A DNA stretch of 47,757 bases. It comes from an uncultured Aquabacterium sp. Lineage in GTDB: Bacteria > Pseudomonadota > Gammaproteobacteria > Burkholderiales > Burkholderiaceae_C. Each line of letters starts with the position of its first letter. Position 1 is the stretch's first letter. Shown here one piece after another: positions 34,859 through 44,544 of the stretch. Where the stretch lies: assembly GCF_947366995.1 (NCBI RefSeq), contig NZ_CANBCC010000025.1:1-47757 (forward strand), given 5' to 3'. The position numbers and the translations under genes were made by a program. The notes under the pieces are model-generated. The model had not been told where the DNA came from. It ran no database searches and was given only the letters and a program-made list of their open reading frames with translations.

Positions 34859-36481
34859 ATGCCTGTGCTCGACACGCAGCTCAATCCGCGATCGGAAGGC
34901 TTCAAGGCCAACGCCCGGGCCATGCAGGCGCTGGTGGATGATCTTGATGCTCACCTGGCACGCGTGGCACAAGGCGGCGGTGCCGAGGCCCGCGCCAGGC
35001 ACCTGGCACGCGGCAAGCTGCTGCCGCGCGACCGCATTGCGCAGCTGCTGGATGGCGGCTCGCCATTCCTTGAAGTGGCCCCTCTGGCGGCACTCGGCGT
35101 GTACGACGACGCAGCGCCGGGCGCCGGGGTGGTGGCCGGCATCGGTCGCATCCATGGCGTGGAATGCATGGTGGTGGCCAACGACGCCACGGTCAAGGGC
35201 GGCACCTACTTTCCGCTGACGGTGAAGAAGCACCTGCGCGCGCAAGAGATCGCCGAGTCCAATCGGCTGCCCTGCGTGTACCTGGTCGACTCGGGCGGGG
35301 CACACCTGCCGCACCAGGACGAAGTCTTTCCGGACCGCGACCACTTCGGCCGCATTTTCTACAACCAGGCCCGCATGAGCGCGGCCGGCATCCCGCAGAT
35401 CGCCGTGGTGATGGGATCGTGCACTGCGGGCGGTGCCTATGTGCCCGCCATGTGCGACGAAACCATCATCGTGCGGGAGCAAGGCACCATCTTTCTGGGC
35501 GGACCGCCCCTGGTGCGCGCGGCCACCGGCGAGGTCGTGAGCGCGGAAGAGCTGGGCGGCGGCGACGTGCACACGCGGTTGTCCGGCGTGGCCGACCACC
35601 TGGCCGACGACGACCGCCATGCCTTGATGCTGGCACGCCAGTGCGTGGCCCGGCTCAACCACCGCAAGCAACCCGATCTGGCCCTGCAGCCACCCAGCCC
35701 CCCGCGTCACGACCCCGACGAGCTGATGGGCCTGATCCCGCTGGACGAACAGGGCCAGACCGGCCGGCAGGCCTTCGAGGTGCGCGAGCTGATCGCCCGG
35801 TTGGTGGACGGCTCCGACTTCGACGAGTTCAAGGCCCGCTACGGCAGCACGCTCGTCACCGGCTTTGCGCACATCGAAGGCATGCCCGTTGGCATCCTGG
35901 CCAACCAGGGCATTCTGTTTGCCGAGAGCGCGCAGAAGGGGGCGCACTTCATCGAGCTGTGCTGCCAGCGCCGCATCCCGCTCGTCTTCCTGCAGAACAT
36001 CACCGGCTTCATGGTGGGCCGGCAGTACGAGCACCAGGGCATTGCACGCGCGGGCGCCAAGCTGGTCACGGCCGTGGCGTGCGCCGAGGTGCCCAAGTTC
36101 ACGGTGGTGATTGGCGGCTCGTTCGGCGCGGGCAACTACGGGATGTGCGGGCGGGCCTACAACCCGCGCTTTCTGTGGATGTGGCCGAACGCCCGCATCA
36201 GCGTGATGGGAGGCGAGCAAGCGGCCAGCGTGTTGGCCACCGTGCGGCGCGATGCGCTTCAGGCTCAAGGCGTGAGCTGGTCGGAGGGCGATGAGGCCGC
36301 ATTCAAGGCGCCGATCCGAGCCCAGTACGAAGCGCAGGGCCACCCCTACCACGCCACCGCCCGGCTATGGGACGACGGCATCATCCGCCCCACCGACACG
36401 CGGCGCATGCTGGCACTGGGCCTGAGCGCCAGCCTCAATGCACCGATGCCCGAAACCCGCTTCGGCGTGTTCCGCATGTGA
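34859..36481 (+). CDS. liuB: Methylcrotonyl-CoA carboxylase, carboxyltransferase (beta) subunit
   Basis: This 540-residue crotonase-fold carboxyltransferase transfers CO2 from biotin to 3-methylcrotonyl-CoA in leucine degradation. Landmarks are [59 protein letters not shown] (typical of MCC rather than propionyl- or acetyl-CoA carboxylases), [16 protein letters not shown] and the C-terminal [16 protein letters not shown]. It pairs with the biotin-carrying subunit at 37409-39547. The liuC-like gene sits between the two subunits, a frequent order in liu operons. Confidence 0.95.
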   Translation: MPVLDTQLNPRSEGFKANARAMQALVDDLDAHLARVAQGGGAEARARHLARGKLLPRDRIAQLLDGGSPFLEVAPLAALGVYDDAAPGAGVVAGIGRIHGVECMVVANDATVKGGTYFPLTVKKHLRAQEIAESNRLPCVYLVDSGGAHLPHQDEVFPDRDHFGRIFYNQARMSAAGIPQIAVVMGSCTAGGAYVPAMCDETIIVREQGTIFLGGPPLVRAATGEVVSAEELGGGDVHTRLSGVADHLADDDRHALMLARQCVARLNHRKQPDLALQPPSPPRHDPDELMGLIPLDEQGQTGRQAFEVRELIARLVDGSDFDEFKARYGSTLVTGFAHIEGMPVGILANQGILFAESAQKGAHFIELCCQRRIPLVFLQNITGFMVGRQYEHQGIARAGAKLVTAVACAEVPKFTVVIGGSFGAGNYGMCGRAYNPRFLWMWPNARISVMGGEQAASVLATVRRDALQAQGVSWSEGDEAAFKAPIRAQYEAQGHPYHATARLWDDGIIRPTDTRRMLALGLSASLNAPMPETRFGVFRM

Positions 36482-36489
36482 GGCCGCTC

Positions 36490-37389
36490 ATGAGCCAAGC
36501 GCCAGACCGCTTCACGCCGGACACCGATCGACCCGCCCATGGGCCGCTGAGCATGATGTGGCCGGATGCCACCGAGCCCTGCCTGGTGCGTGTGCGCCTG
36601 GGCCGCCCCGCACAACACAACGCGCTCGACCCGGCGCTGATCACCGCCCTCACAGACGCTTTCAGGGCAATCGCCAGCGCACCACACGTCCGCGTGGTGG
36701 TCCTGGAAGCGGAAGGGGCCAGTTTCTGCGCTGGCGCCGACCTGCAGCACATGCGCGCTGCGGCGGAGCAGGACTGGTCGACCAACCACGCCGACGCCCA
36801 GGCGCTGGCTGCGATGTTCCACGCGGTGGCCAGTTGCCCCGTGCCCGTCATTGCCCGCGTGCAAGGCGCCTGCTACGGCGGTGGCGTCGGCCTGGTCGCC
36901 TGCGCAGACATCGCCGTGGCCATCACATCGGCCACGTTCAGGCTGTCGGAAGCTGCGCTGGGCCTGATCCCGGCCACCATCAGCCCTTACGTCGTTCGCG
37001 CAGTGGGCGAGCGTACGGCGCGGCGCTGGTTCATCACGGCAGAGACCATCGATGCCCGCCGCGCACAGGCTCATGGACTGGTCCATGAGATCGCATCCGA
37101 TGAAGCGACCCTCGACGCGACGGTGAGCCGGATCGCTGGCACCATCGCGCGCAACAGCCCGCAGGCCGTTCGCTCCTGCAAGCGGCTGGTGGACGAAGTG
37201 ACAGGCCGCCCCATCGACGCCTCGCTGCGCGACCTGACGGCCCGTCGCATTGCCGATGCCCGCGCAAGCTCGGAAGGGCGCGAAGGCATTCAAGCCTTCC
37301 TGCAGCGCCGTACGCCAAACTGGCTGGAAGCCGATCGCCTGCATCGCAGCTCGCTGCGCGACGACGGCGCCGACGAGCTCAACGACTGA
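36490..37389 (+). CDS. liuC: Enoyl-CoA hydratase, probable methylglutaconyl-CoA hydratase
   Basis: The 299-residue crotonase-family protein has the oxyanion-hole segments ASFCAGADLQHM and GACYGGGVGLVACADI and the ALGLIPATISPYV stretch typical of the LiuC group. It hydrates 3-methylglutaconyl-CoA to HMG-CoA. It starts 8 bases after liuB and ends 19 bases before the biotin-carboxylase subunit. An N-terminal extension of about 20 residues precedes the core. Specificity is inferred from position and the resemblance. Confidence 0.9.
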   Translation: MSQAPDRFTPDTDRPAHGPLSMMWPDATEPCLVRVRLGRPAQHNALDPALITALTDAFRAIASAPHVRVVVLEAEGASFCAGADLQHMRAAAEQDWSTNHADAQALAAMFHAVASCPVPVIARVQGACYGGGVGLVACADIAVAITSATFRLSEAALGLIPATISPYVVRAVGERTARRWFITAETIDARRAQAHGLVHEIASDEATLDATVSRIAGTIARNSPQAVRSCKRLVDEVTGRPIDASLRDLTARRIADARASSEGREGIQAFLQRRTPNWLEADRLHRSSLRDDGADELND

Positions 37390-37408
37390 GCCAGGGGAAA
37401 CGCAAGCG

Positions 37409-39547
37409 ATGTTCCGCACCATCCTGATCGCAAACCGCGGAGAGATCGCGTGCCGCATCGCCGCCACGGCGCGCCGCCTGGGTGTGCGCACCATCGCCGT
37501 CTACACGCCCGATGAAGCGCAGGCCCGCCATGTGCAGACGGCCGACGAGGCATGGCCCTTGCCCTGCGCCGATGCGGGCGATCCGCGCGCGGCCTGGCTG
37601 AACGGTAAGGCTTTGATCGAGATCGCCCGGCGCAGTGGGGCCGAAGCGATCCACCCCGGCTATGGCTTCCTCAGCGAGAACGCTGTTTTCGCCCAGGCCT
37701 GTGGCGAAGCCGGTCTGGTGTTCATCGGCCCACCGGCCGAGGCGATCGCCGCCATGGGCAGCAAGGCCGCCGCCAAAGCCTTGATGACCGAAGCCGGCGT
37801 GCCGCTCGTGCCCGGCTACCACGGCGAGGCGCAGGATGAAGCCACCCTGACCGCCGAAGCCGAACGCATCGGCTACCCTGTTCTGATCAAGGCCACGGCC
37901 GGCGGCGGTGGGCGCGGCATGCGGGCCGTGCACCAGGCGGCCGACTTTGCGGCGGCGCTGGCATCGTGTCAGCGCGAATCGCAAGCCAGCTTTGGCGATG
38001 CACGCGTGCTCATCGAGCGGCTGGTGGAGCGGCCCCGCCACATCGAAGTGCAGGTCTTTGCCGACACCCAAGGCCATTGCGTACACCTGTTCGAGCGCGA
38101 CTGCTCGATCCAGCGCCGCCACCAAAAGGTGCTGGAAGAAGCCCCCGCCCCCGGTCTGCCCGCCGCCGTGCGAGCCCGCATGGGCCAGGCGGCCATCGCA
38201 GCGGCGCGCAGCGTGGGCTACGTGGGCGCCGGCACGGTCGAGTTCATCTGCGAAGCCGACGTGGCGGACACCAGCCGCTTCTGGTTCATGGAAATGAACA
38301 CGCGCCTGCAGGTCGAGCACCCGGTCACGGAGGCCATCACCGGTCTGGACCTCGTGGAGTGGCAACTGCGCGTGGCCGCCGGTGAAGCCCTGCCCTTGCG
38401 TCAGGAGCAGATCACGCTGCGTGGCCACGCCATCGAAGCCCGGTTGTGCGCCGAGCAACCCGAGCAGGGCTTTCTGCCGGCCACCGGTCCGATCACCGTG
38501 TGGCAGCCCCCGCCCCACGGGGCTTTCCAGATCGCCCCGGTACGGTTGGACGCCGGCATCGGCGAAGGCGACGCGATCGGCCCGCACTACGACGCCATGC
38601 TGGCCAAACTCATCGTGTGGGGCGAGGACCGCGCCACCGCCCTGCGGCGCCTGCAGCAGGCGCTCGACCACCTGCACGTGGCCGGGCTGCCGCACAACCT
38701 GGCCTTCCTGCGCCGGCTGGCGCGGCACCGGCGGTGGCTGCATGCCGAACTGGATACCGGACTGATCGCCGCGGAAGCCGATGCGCTGCTGCACCCGGAG
38801 CCCATCTGCGATCTGTGGGTGGCCGCCGCCTGGGTGGCAGGGCAATGGCTCGGCGCGCATGCCTCATCGGCCATCGCACCCGGATCGTCGGCACGGGCAG
38901 ACGACATGCGGCCTGCCGGCTCTGTAACACCGAGAACCGGCTGGCGAGACCCGTGGTCGGCCTCCGACGCCTGGCAGATGAACGGCGCCCGCACCACACG
39001 CCACACGCTCCAAAGCGGCGACCGGTTGATCGACCTGGCGTGGACGCGCAGCGGCAGCGAACACACGCTCCAGGTGGGCGAAGCCCGCGCCCGCCTCGTC
39101 CTGCACCGCCACAGCGACACGCAGGTCAGCAGCACACTTACCCCGACACACCTCGGCCCCCACCCCGACGGCACGACTCCGACACCCACACCGCCGGTCG
39201 AGGCCACCACACACCGCCTGCACCTGTACGCGCGCGGCGGTGCCAGGCATGCCTTCTGTGCCGACTGGCCGCAGGTCCATCCCTTGACCGTGCGCGAGCG
39301 TCCACCGGCAGCATCCCAGACACAAGACGGCGGCCACGCGAGGCTCACGGCCCCCATGCCGGGCCGCGTGGTGGCCCTGCTGGTGGAAGCCGGGCAACAC
39401 GTGAAGGCCGGCACGCCGCTGGCCGTCACGGAAGCGATGAAAATGGAGCACACCCTCTGCGCACCGCGCGATGGCACCGTGGCCCAGCTGCGCTGTGCCG
39501 TGGGCGACCCGGTCGCAGAGGGCGATGAACTCCTGCGTCTGGATTGA
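37409..39547 (+). CDS. liuD: Methylcrotonyl-CoA carboxylase, biotin-carboxylase/biotin-carrier (alpha) subunit
   Basis: The 712-residue protein has a biotin carboxylase ATP-grasp domain (1-450): MFRTILIANRGEIACRIA, HPGYGFLSENAVFA, KATAGGGGRGMRAV, MNTRLQVEHPVTE. A linker/BT domain follows, then the biotinyl domain with EAMKMEH (biotinylated Lys678, 35 residues from the end). A Pro/Thr/His-rich tract lies in the linker (about residues 570-600). It carboxylates biotin with bicarbonate and ATP for the LiuB partner. The next gene starts 2 bases after its stop, so translation is coupled. Confidence 0.95.
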   Translation: MFRTILIANRGEIACRIAATARRLGVRTIAVYTPDEAQARHVQTADEAWPLPCADAGDPRAAWLNGKALIEIARRSGAEAIHPGYGFLSENAVFAQACGEAGLVFIGPPAEAIAAMGSKAAAKALMTEAGVPLVPGYHGEAQDEATLTAEAERIGYPVLIKATAGGGGRGMRAVHQAADFAAALASCQRESQASFGDARVLIERLVERPRHIEVQVFADTQGHCVHLFERDCSIQRRHQKVLEEAPAPGLPAAVRARMGQAAIAAARSVGYVGAGTVEFICEADVADTSRFWFMEMNTRLQVEHPVTEAITGLDLVEWQLRVAAGEALPLRQEQITLRGHAIEARLCAEQPEQGFLPATGPITVWQPPPHGAFQIAPVRLDAGIGEGDAIGPHYDAMLAKLIVWGEDRATALRRLQQALDHLHVAGLPHNLAFLRRLARHRRWLHAELDTGLIAAEADALLHPEPICDLWVAAAWVAGQWLGAHASSAIAPGSSARADDMRPAGSVTPRTGWRDPWSASDAWQMNGARTTRHTLQSGDRLIDLAWTRSGSEHTLQVGEARARLVLHRHSDTQVSSTLTPTHLGPHPDGTTPTPTPPVEATTHRLHLYARGGARHAFCADWPQVHPLTVRERPPAASQTQDGGHARLTAPMPGRVVALLVEAGQHVKAGTPLAVTEAMKMEHTLCAPRDGTVAQLRCAVGDPVAEGDELLRLD

Positions 39548-39549
39548 AC

Positions 39550-40461
39550 ATGCTGCCCACCCACGTCACCCTCGTCGATGTCGGCCCGCGCGATGGCCTG
39601 CAGAACGAGGCCGCCCCGGTTTCTGCCGCCACCAAGATCGAACTGGTTCACCGCCTGCAGGCCGCCGGCCTGCGCCAGATCGAAGCCACCAGCTTCGTCA
39701 GCCCCAAGTGGGTGCCGCAGATGGCCGATGCCGCCGAGGTCATGGCCGGCATCCAGCGCCAGCCCGGGGTGCGCTACAGCGTGCTCACGCCCAACATGAA
39801 GGGCTTCGAAGGCGCGCTGGCTGCCGACGCCGATGAGGTCGTGGTGTTTGCCGCTGCCAGCGAGGCCTTCAGCCAGCGCAACATCAACTGCAGCATCACC
39901 GAATCCATTGCACGCTTCCAGCCCGTGGTGGCGGCCGCCCATGCCCATGGCATGCGGGTGCGCGCGGCGGTGTCGTGTGCGCTGGGCTGCCCCTACCAGG
40001 GCGAGGTCGCGGTCGACGATGTGGACGACGTGGTCGAACGCCTGCTCGGCATCGGCTGCGACCACATCGGCATCGCCGACACCATTGGCGTGGGCACGGC
40101 CGGCCAGGTGCAGCGCGTGATGGAGCGGGCCCTGCAGCGCGTGCCGGTGGCCGAGCTCAGCGGCCACTTTCACGACACCTACGGCCAGGCACTGACCAAC
40201 ATCCACGCCTGCCTGCAGCTGGGCGTCCACACCTTCGACACCAGCGTGGCCGGTCTCGGTGGCTGCCCCTATGCCAAGGGCGCCACCGGCAACGTCGCCA
40301 CCGAAGACGTGGTCTACCTGCTGCACGGCCTGGGCATCGCCACCGGCATCGACCTGGACGCCCTGGTGGACACCGCCGATTTCATTTCCCGCGCGCTGGG
40401 CCGCAAGCCGGTCTCGCGCGTGGCCAACGCGCTGCTGGCCAAGCGACCGCCGGCTGGCTGA
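39550..40461 (+). CDS. liuE: Hydroxymethylglutaryl-CoA lyase
   Basis: HMG-CoA lyase splits HMG-CoA to acetyl-CoA and acetoacetate, the final step of leucine degradation. The 303-residue TIM-barrel protein has the DRE-TIM type start VDVGPRDGLQNE with the metal-binding Asp, SFVSPKWVPQMAD, and the signature VAGLGGCPYAKGATGN holding the catalytic Cys239. Metal-binding His residues are in ELSGHFHDTYG. The ATG at 39550 is 2 bases after the preceding stop codon. Confidence 0.96.
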   Translation: MLPTHVTLVDVGPRDGLQNEAAPVSAATKIELVHRLQAAGLRQIEATSFVSPKWVPQMADAAEVMAGIQRQPGVRYSVLTPNMKGFEGALAADADEVVVFAAASEAFSQRNINCSITESIARFQPVVAAAHAHGMRVRAAVSCALGCPYQGEVAVDDVDDVVERLLGIGCDHIGIADTIGVGTAGQVQRVMERALQRVPVAELSGHFHDTYGQALTNIHACLQLGVHTFDTSVAGLGGCPYAKGATGNVATEDVVYLLHGLGIATGIDLDALVDTADFISRALGRKPVSRVANALLAKRPPAG

Positions 40462-40462
40462 A

Positions 40463-40485
40463 ACAGGCTCATGTGCTGAGCCTGT
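40463..40485 (+). repeat. Perfect hairpin between liuE and liuA
   Basis: acaggctca-tgtgc-tgagcctgt is a perfect nine-base-pair hairpin directly after the liuE stop codon. No T-run follows, so it is not a normal terminator. It could stabilise the upstream mRNA or reduce read-through into liuA. Confidence 0.6.
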
Positions 40486-40530
40486 CCGCCGTCATGGTCG
40501 CCGCCCGCCGTGACAACACGAGGAGACGCC

Positions 40531-41721
40531 ATGGACCTGCCCGGACTGCAACACCACCTCGGTGACGAGATCGACGCGCTGCGCGACGCCGTGCAGGCCT
40601 TCGCCCAGCGCGAGATCGCGCCGCACGCCGCCCGCATCGACCGCGACGACGCCTTCCCGGCCGACCTGTGGCCGCGACTCGGTGAACTGGGCGTGCTCGG
40701 CCCCACGGTCAGCGAAGCCCACGGGGGCGCCGGCCTGGGCTACCTCGCCCACCTCGTCATCATGGAAGAGATCAGCCGCGCCTCGGCCTCGGTGGCGCTG
40801 AGCTACGGCGCACACAGCAACCTGTGCGTCAACCAGATCCACCGCCACGGCACCGAGGCGCAACAGCGCCGCTACCTGCCACCGCTCATCAGCGGCCAGC
40901 ACGTCGGCGCGCTGGCCATGAGCGAGCCCGAGGCCGGCTCCGATGTGGTCAGCATGCGGCTGAAGGCCACGCCGCACCGCCGCGACGGCGTCGATGGCTT
41001 TCTGCTCGACGGCAGCAAGATGTGGATCACCAACGGCCCCGTGGCCGACACGCTGGTGGTCTACGCCAAGACCGACATGGAGGCCGGCCCGCGCGGCATC
41101 ACCGCCTTCCTGATCGAGCAAGGCACGCCGGGTTTTCGCGTGGCGCAGCGGCTCGACAAGCTCGGCATGCGCGGCTCGCCCACGGGCGAGTTGGTGTTCG
41201 AGCAGGCCTTCGTGCCGCGCGAGCAGGTGCTGGGCGAGGTGGGCGGCGGCGTGAAGGTGCTGATGAGCGGCCTGGACACCGAACGCGCCGTGCTCTCGGG
41301 CGGGCCCATCGGCATCATGCAGGCCGTGCTCGACAACGTGCTGCCCTATGTGCACGACCGCCACCAGTTCGGCCAGGCCATCGGCCAGTTCCAGCTGGTG
41401 CAGGCCAAGGTGGCCGACATGTACACCGCGCTGCAGGCCGCACGCTGCCTGGCCTACACCGTGGCGCGCAACCTCGATGCCGCCGGCCCGGGCGGGGCAC
41501 GTCACCTCCGCAAGGACTGCGCCGCGCTCATCCTGTGGACGGCCGAGCAGGCCACGCGCGTGGCGGGTGATGGCATCCAGCTGCTTGGCGGCAACGGCTA
41601 CATCCACGACTACCCGATGGGTCGACTCTGGCGCGATGCGAAGCTCTACGAGATCGGTGCGGGCACGTCCGAGATCCGGCGCACGCTGATCGGGCGGGAG
41701 CTGTTCGACGCGACAGCCTGA
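40531..41721 (+). CDS. liuA: Isovaleryl-CoA dehydrogenase
   Basis: The 396-residue FAD acyl-CoA dehydrogenase oxidises isovaleryl-CoA to 3-methylcrotonyl-CoA and passes electrons to ETF. Signatures are [34 protein letters not shown], and [16 protein letters not shown]. Glu251 in [12 protein letters not shown] is at the unusual position of the catalytic base that marks isovaleryl-CoA dehydrogenases. The ending [12 protein letters not shown] also fits. A cgaggaga ribosome site precedes the ATG. It is the last gene of the cluster here, whereas it is often the first in other liu operons. Confidence 0.96.
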   Translation: MDLPGLQHHLGDEIDALRDAVQAFAQREIAPHAARIDRDDAFPADLWPRLGELGVLGPTVSEAHGGAGLGYLAHLVIMEEISRASASVALSYGAHSNLCVNQIHRHGTEAQQRRYLPPLISGQHVGALAMSEPEAGSDVVSMRLKATPHRRDGVDGFLLDGSKMWITNGPVADTLVVYAKTDMEAGPRGITAFLIEQGTPGFRVAQRLDKLGMRGSPTGELVFEQAFVPREQVLGEVGGGVKVLMSGLDTERAVLSGGPIGIMQAVLDNVLPYVHDRHQFGQAIGQFQLVQAKVADMYTALQAARCLAYTVARNLDAAGPGGARHLRKDCAALILWTAEQATRVAGDGIQLLGGNGYIHDYPMGRLWRDAKLYEIGAGTSEIRRTLIGRELFDATA

Positions 41722-41727
41722 GGGCCC

Positions 41728-42495
41728 TCAGCCCGCGGCCAGGCCCACCGGCTCGCCACCCACGAACGCCAGCAGCTCGCCAGGCTGCATGGCCACCCAG
41801 GGCTCGTTCGTCGTGAGCGGCTGCGTGGCGATCACGGCCACGCGGTCGCCGGGCTCGGTGTGCTCGGCAAAGTTCAGCGCCATGTCCTGGTCCTGCAGCT
41901 GGGCCAGGCCGAAGGGGTGCCGGCGCACCAGGTAGTGCAGGTGCGTCGAGCAATGCGTCCACAGCGCATCGCCCTGGCTCAGCATGAAGTTGAAGGTGCC
42001 GTGGCGCGCGATCTGGGGCACCAGCTCCTTCAACGTCAGCGTCAGCTCGGCCACCGGCGGCATCGACGCGTGGCTCTTGGCCAGTTCCTGCATCAGCCAG
42101 CAGAAGGCGCGCTCGCTATCGGTGTCGCCCACGGGCTGGAAGCTGCCGTGCAGGCGCGGCTGGTAGTCGACCAGGTTGCCGTTGTGCGCAAACACCCAGT
42201 GCCGGCCCCACAGCTCACGCATGAAGGGATGGCAGTTCTCAAGCGACACGACGCCCTGCGTGGCCTTGCGGATGTGGGCGATCGCATGGCGGCTCTTGAT
42301 CGGATAGTGCTTGATCAGGTCGGCCACGGGCGACACGCGGGCCGCCTGGTGGTCGACGAACAGGCGCACGCCCCGCCCTTCGTAGAAGGCGATGCCGAAG
42401 CCGTCACCGTGCTCGGTCGAGCGGGTGGCGAAGCCGGAAAAACTGAAAACGATGTCGGTGGGCGTGTTGCAGTTCATGCCCAGCAGCTGGCACAT
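41728..42495 (-). CDS. Class II glutamine amidotransferase, YafJ type
   Basis: The 255-residue protein starts MCQLLGMNCNTPTDI; after removal of Met the Cys2 becomes the N-terminal nucleophile of an Ntn hydrolase. Other landmarks are STEHGDGFGIAFYEG, IRKATQGVVSLENCHPF and the VFAHNGNLVDY block. These match the stand-alone YafJ/EgtC-like amidotransferases. The acceptor of the released ammonia is unknown. Longer starts upstream were rejected because the catalytic Cys must be residue 2. It converges on liuA with only 6 bases between stop codons. Confidence 0.92.
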   Translation of the reverse strand: MCQLLGMNCNTPTDIVFSFSGFATRSTEHGDGFGIAFYEGRGVRLFVDHQAARVSPVADLIKHYPIKSRHAIAHIRKATQGVVSLENCHPFMRELWGRHWVFAHNGNLVDYQPRLHGSFQPVGDTDSERAFCWLMQELAKSHASMPPVAELTLTLKELVPQIARHGTFNFMLSQGDALWTHCSTHLHYLVRRHPFGLAQLQDQDMALNFAEHTEPGDRVAVIATQPLTTNEPWVAMQPGELLAFVGGEPVGLAAG

Positions 42496-42621
42496 GCGGC
42501 GGCTCCTGCGAAGTAGCGGCCGGCAGGCCGCCGGGGAAGTGTAAGTCGCGTAGGCGCCCTCCCCACACCGGGTGACCCCAGCGGGGGATGCCGGGGGGAT
42601 GTGCGGGGCGCAGGGGCCGGC

Positions 42622-42627
42622 GATAAT
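42622..42627 (+). promoter_or_regulatory. Putative ssb -10 element
   Basis: GATAAT, five of six to consensus, is 57 bases before the ssb start, in the divergent gap with the amidotransferase gene. No LexA box was found nearby. Confidence 0.35.
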
Positions 42628-42684
42628 GCACAGGCTTAACAAACGGCACCCTTTTTAACCAACCATCTCTCTGCAGGAGCGGCC

Positions 42685-43218
42685 ATGGCCTCCATCAACA
42701 AAGTCATCCTCATCGGCAACCTGGGTCGCGACCCCGAAGTGCGTTACACCCCCAACGGCGCTGCGGTGTGCAACGTCTCGGTGGCGACCACGCGCAACTG
42801 GAAGGACAAGAATTCCGGTGACAAGGTGGAGGAAACGGAATGGCACCGCGTCGTGTTCTATGACCGCCTGGCCGAGATCGCCGGCGAGTACCTGAAGAAG
42901 GGCCGCCCCGTGTACGTGGAAGGCCGCCTGAAGACCCGCAAGTGGCAGGACAAGGACGGCAAGGACAACTACACGACCGAGATCGTTGCCGAACAGATGC
43001 AACTGCTCGGCGGCCGTGAGGGCGGCAGTGGCGGTGGCTATGGCGGTGGCGCACAGGGCAGCGGCTACGGCGGCGGCCAGGGCGGCGGCGACGACTTCGA
43101 GCAGGCGCCCCCCGCCCGTCCGGCGGCTCGCCCGGCGCCTGCCCCCCGTCCGGCACCCGCACCGGCCCCCAAGTCGTCGACCGGGTTCGATGACATGGAC
43201 GACGACATTCCCTTCTAG
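42685..43218 (+). CDS. ssb: Single-stranded DNA-binding protein
   Basis: SSB coats single-stranded DNA during replication, repair and recombination. The 177-residue protein has the OB-fold (1-110): [61 protein letters not shown] Gly-rich then Pro/Ala-rich linker follows, and the acidic partner-binding tip is [10 protein letters not shown] gcaggagcg ribosome site precedes the start. It is followed by an intrinsic terminator and marks the last ordinary core gene before the umuC remnant. Confidence 0.97.
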   Translation: MASINKVILIGNLGRDPEVRYTPNGAAVCNVSVATTRNWKDKNSGDKVEETEWHRVVFYDRLAEIAGEYLKKGRPVYVEGRLKTRKWQDKDGKDNYTTEIVAEQMQLLGGREGGSGGGYGGGAQGSGYGGGQGGGDDFEQAPPARPAARPAPAPRPAPAPAPKSSTGFDDMDDDIPF

Positions 43219-43249
43219 GATTTACCTTTGCCTAGATGGTAAACAAAAG

Positions 43250-43280
43250 GCCCTAAGTGCTTGTCGCTTGGGGCTTTTTT
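43250..43280 (+). terminator. ssb intrinsic terminator
   Basis: An eight-base-pair stem (gccctaag / cttggggc, with one G-U pair) is followed by six T at 43275-43280. Confidence 0.88.
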
Positions 43281-43534
43281 CTTGTTGACGAGGTTCTTAG
43301 GGCTTGGAGTGTTCTGCAGGCTACAAGCTACTTTTCAAGACTTGTAAACAACTCCAACAGATCTGCATTACGGAAGCACCCGTGAAGCTGGATCAACAGG
43401 TCACATTCCTACCAGGATCGACCGACACCTTCTGGCCATGGTTCTTCGGCTTACGGTCAAGTCGGGTCCCCGGGGCAAATGTCACAAGTGTTTGTCGCCT
43501 ATCGCCTCGGGTACGACAGACAAGGCGGCGCAAG
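43281..43534. other. Gene-poor stretch between ssb and the umuC remnant
   Basis: Between the ssb terminator and the umuC stop codon there is no recognisable gene, repeat or tRNA. The base composition is visibly less GC-rich than the core genes to the left. An open frame of 110 codons on the + strand (43304-43636) runs into umuC antisense and shows no family features. It may be a remnant of an older insertion. Confidence 0.5.
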
Positions 43535-44542
43535 CTAAGCCCGCGCCACGGGTACCTGGTGCCAATCGGTCGTGTACCTGGGCGTGCGCCTGACTTGCTT
43601 CATGGCCCAGGTGTCTGCCCCTTGCTCGATGCCTGAGCTGCCCAGCAGCAAGGTCCGCTTGCCAAAGCGATCGTTGACCTGGTCCATGGCCACCATCAAG
43701 CGATAGCGGTCACGTTGCTCAGCGACGGCGTCTTCAAAGCCCAACTCGCCCTGAACCACGGTGTCTGGGATCAGGTCCAGCAACATGACGCCGGCCTTGG
43801 CCAGCTTGTAGCCGGGCTGATAGATGGCCTTCAAGCCCATGAGCGCGGCGTTGGTCAGCTCAGTCGTGTCGGCCGTGGGTCGGCGCAGCGGCACCACGAT
43901 GCTGCGCGAGTAGCGCGGCCCATCCCGGAAGGGTGAAGTCCTGGCAAACACCAGCACCTGGCCTGCCAGGTGGTGCTGCCGCCGCAGCTTCTCTGCGGCC
44001 CGGGTGGTGAACTCGCTGATGGCCTCTTGAAGGTGCTTCAACTCGGTCACGGGTTGGCCAAAGCTCCGGGTGCAGGCGATCTGCTGTTTGGGGGCGGGCA
44101 CGTTGTCCAGGTCGATGCATGGCTCGCCGCGCAGCTCGCGCCAAGTGCGCTCCAGCACCACACCCCATTTGCTTCGCACCAAGTCACCGGGCAACTGCAC
44201 GAAGTCGTGCACGGAGTACACACCCACGGCCTTGAGCTGGGCGCTCAGCTGCCGACCCACGCCCCACACTTCTCCCACCTCAGTGGCCGTGAGCACCTCG
44301 CGCAGTTGCTCGTCGCTCAGCGCAGCGAGGTTGCACACCGTGGCCAGCTCGTCGGGGTACACGCCTGGCTTGCGCTCTGCCGTCTTGGCGATGTGATTGG
44401 CCAGCTTCGCCAGGGTCTTGGTGCCCGCGATGCCGATCCCGCAGGGGATGCCGATCCATTGATGAATGCGGGCGCGGATCTTCCAGGCCCGGTCCACCAG
44501 GTCACCCCTGACACCGTCCAGCCCAATGAAGCTTTCGTCGAT
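43535..44542 (-). pseudogene. umuC: 5'-truncated umuC (DNA polymerase V catalytic subunit remnant)
   Basis: The frame encodes 335 residues of the C-terminal three quarters of UmuC, the Y-family SOS polymerase. It begins abruptly at IDESFIGLDGVRGDL and runs to the natural end (RRTPRYTTDWHQVPVARA). Present are part of the palm (GIGIAGTKTLAKLANHIAK), the thumb HhH region (VGEVWGVGRQLSAQLKAVGV), the little-finger domain and the C-terminal UmuC-specific part. Missing are about 100 N-terminal residues, including the first catalytic Asp and the Tyr-Ser before IDE. No start codon or promoter is left except an internal GTG at 44497. It is cut by the recombinase element that starts at 44543, so it should be non-functional as a polymerase. 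Confidence 0.88.
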
Positions 44543-44544
44543 TA

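Noticed and set aside
42496-42684. LexA box upstream of ssb
   Set aside because: No CTGT-N8-ACAG or close variant was found in the gap.
43304-43636. A 110-codon open frame after ssb
   Set aside because: It runs antisense into the umuC remnant, has no ribosome site and no family resemblance.
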